DNA of 64,000 nucleotides, from assembly GCF_002140715.2 (NCBI RefSeq), contig NZ_NGLE02000001.1:1895001-1959000 (forward strand), given 5' to 3'. The stretch comes from Enterococcus sp. 4G2_DIV0659 (GTDB lineage Bacteria > Bacillota > Bacilli > Lactobacillales > Enterococcaceae). The notes beneath the pieces are model-generated. The model made no database searches. It saw nothing but the letters and a program-made list of their open reading frames with translations, and was not told where the DNA came from. Both the position numbers and the translations under genes were made by a program. The first letter of the stretch is position 1; each line of letters starts with the position of its first letter. Below are positions 63,249 through 64,000 of this stretch, in pieces.

Positions 63249-63467
63249 GTGATTACTATCGAAAACATAACTATTCATAAAAATAAGTTAAGAGATACTG
63301 CGACAATTGCTAATTTGGGTATGCTAGCCTATCGTATCTTTCCGGATGCAGAATGTATCAATATTCAATTATTAAGTGGTGATCAAGAAGAATGTACGAT
63401 TCCATTTAAAGATGGTGAAACAGTTATCTTACGCGGGATTGAGCTTCGTTTAGCTATTACTGATTAA
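63249..63467 (+). CDS. Small conserved-looking protein of unknown function
   Basis: 72 residues starting at GTG behind GGTAGGGAG. It has no membrane segment. The middle reads LGMLAYRIFPDAECINIQLL and the end TVILRGIELRLAITD, suggesting a compact alpha/beta fold. I do not recognise the family. It lies alone between the YxeA-like gene and the convergent aminotransferase. Confidence 0.6.
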   Translation: MITIENITIHKNKLRDTATIANLGMLAYRIFPDAECINIQLLSGDQEECTIPFKDGETVILRGIELRLAITD

Positions 63468-63520
63468 CCAAATAAACAAGATAAGCCCATGATAGAAATG
63501 TATCGGCTTACCTTGTTTAA

Positions 63521-64000
63521 CTACATACTTTTTAAAAATAATATGCTTTTTCGTAATCGTTGCAAACCTTCGAGCAACTTCTGTTTCGAACAACCAATGT
63601 TTAAACGTAAAAAGTTTGCCCCAGATTTACCATAAGTTGTACCAGTCATAATGGCTATTTTGCCTTTTTGAACGAGTGCTTCTTGAAGAGTATTCATTGA
63701 AAACGGAAGTTTAGAGCAATCGATCCATAGTAGATAAGTTGCTTGGGCAGAAACAATCGTCAACTCAGGTAAATATTTTTGAATGAAATGTGTTGCCAAT
63801 TGAGCGTTTTGATCAAGATAATCATTTAGCTGATTTAGCCAATCTTCGCATTCATTGTAAGCTGTGACCGTACTAAGCATACCAAAAATACTTGTAGACG
63901 AAAGTCCGTCGCGATTTTTTAGCAAGATCAAAAATTGTTCTCGTAAGTTAGAATCTGGAATCATCAGATAAGAACCAACTAAACCAGGGGTGTTAAAGGT
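63521..64000 (-). CDS. patB: C-terminal part of a MalY/PatB-type aminotransferase
   Basis: The frame is open through the right edge, adding TFNTPGLVGSYL before MIPDSNLREQFL, so only about the last 160 residues are present. The class I/II aminotransferase tail shows SAQATYLLWIDCSKL and GANFLRLNIGCSKQKLLEGL; the final Arg contacts the substrate carboxylate. MalY/PatB enzymes cleave cystathionine (C-S lyase). The PLP lysine lies outside the window, so the exact type stays open. Confidence 0.82.
   Translation of the reverse strand, partial: TFNTPGLVGSYLMIPDSNLREQFLILLKNRDGLSSTSIFGMLSTVTAYNECEDWLNQLNDYLDQNAQLATHFIQKYLPELTIVSAQATYLLWIDCSKLPFSMNTLQEALVQKGKIAIMTGTTYGKSGANFLRLNIGCSKQKLLEGLQRLRKSILFLKSM

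Overview
The window is a low-GC Firmicute chromosome segment and most likely comes from an Enterococcus close to the E. faecalis group. Evidence is the fused glutathione synthetase GshF, the gene orders plsX-acpP-opp, rnc-smc-HAD-ftsY and rpsO-pnp-mreCD-SagA-like, Gram-positive lipoprotein boxes, strong AGGAGG ribosome binding sites and T-box leaders. No rRNA, tRNA, IS element, prophage or CRISPR array was seen. The core order agrees with my recollection of E. faecalis, while a complete trp operon and a bacteriocin-like cluster look like accessory additions.

Layout: 0-8 kb holds a RecG tail, plsX, acpP, an oligopeptide ABC operon (oppDFBC-oppA) and ndk. 8.5-15 kb holds rnc, smc (broken by a one-base frameshift), a HAD phosphatase and ftsY. 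15.1-22.5 kb is the most interesting part, a self-contained peptide-signalling and secreted-peptide cluster. It has a ComR/Rgg-type regulator, two tandem copies of a ComR-box promoter with a 14-residue WW-type pheromone ORF (the second copy is truncated), a small unknown gene, a BcrAB-like ABC exporter, an anchored surface protein, a C39-peptidase ABC exporter, two thioredoxin-fold CxxC proteins, and four tandem genes for 30-31 residue precursors. Each precursor has a short AG-ending leader and a two-cysteine core of 15-16 residues.

22.5-31.7 kb holds YitT, an isochorismatase-like hydrolase, gshF, YueI and a Fur-box-preceded siderophore ABC importer (YclNOPQ type) with dispersed palindromic repeats. 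32-43 kb is a tryptophan module. A T-box leader with a UGG specifier precedes a peptide-binding lipoprotein and pepT, and a second UGG T-box followed by an extra antiterminator/terminator unit precedes trpEGDCFBA. Tryptophan starvation should therefore turn on both peptide scavenging and biosynthesis.

43-52.5 kb holds a GNAT enzyme, YktB, signal peptidase I, a heme-efflux-like HrtBA pair with a palindromic operator, rpsD, a TPM-domain protein without its 5' end, a formate/nitrite-type channel, an AlkD-like protein, a HAD phosphatase, an XRE regulator and def. 52.7-64 kb holds rpsO, pnp (with a 97-nt leader hairpin), mreCD, two tandem SagA/PcsB-like secreted proteins with swapped C-terminal enzymes, pepF, a VanZ-like protein, a YxeA-like protein, a small unknown and the C-terminal part of a PatB/MalY aminotransferase.
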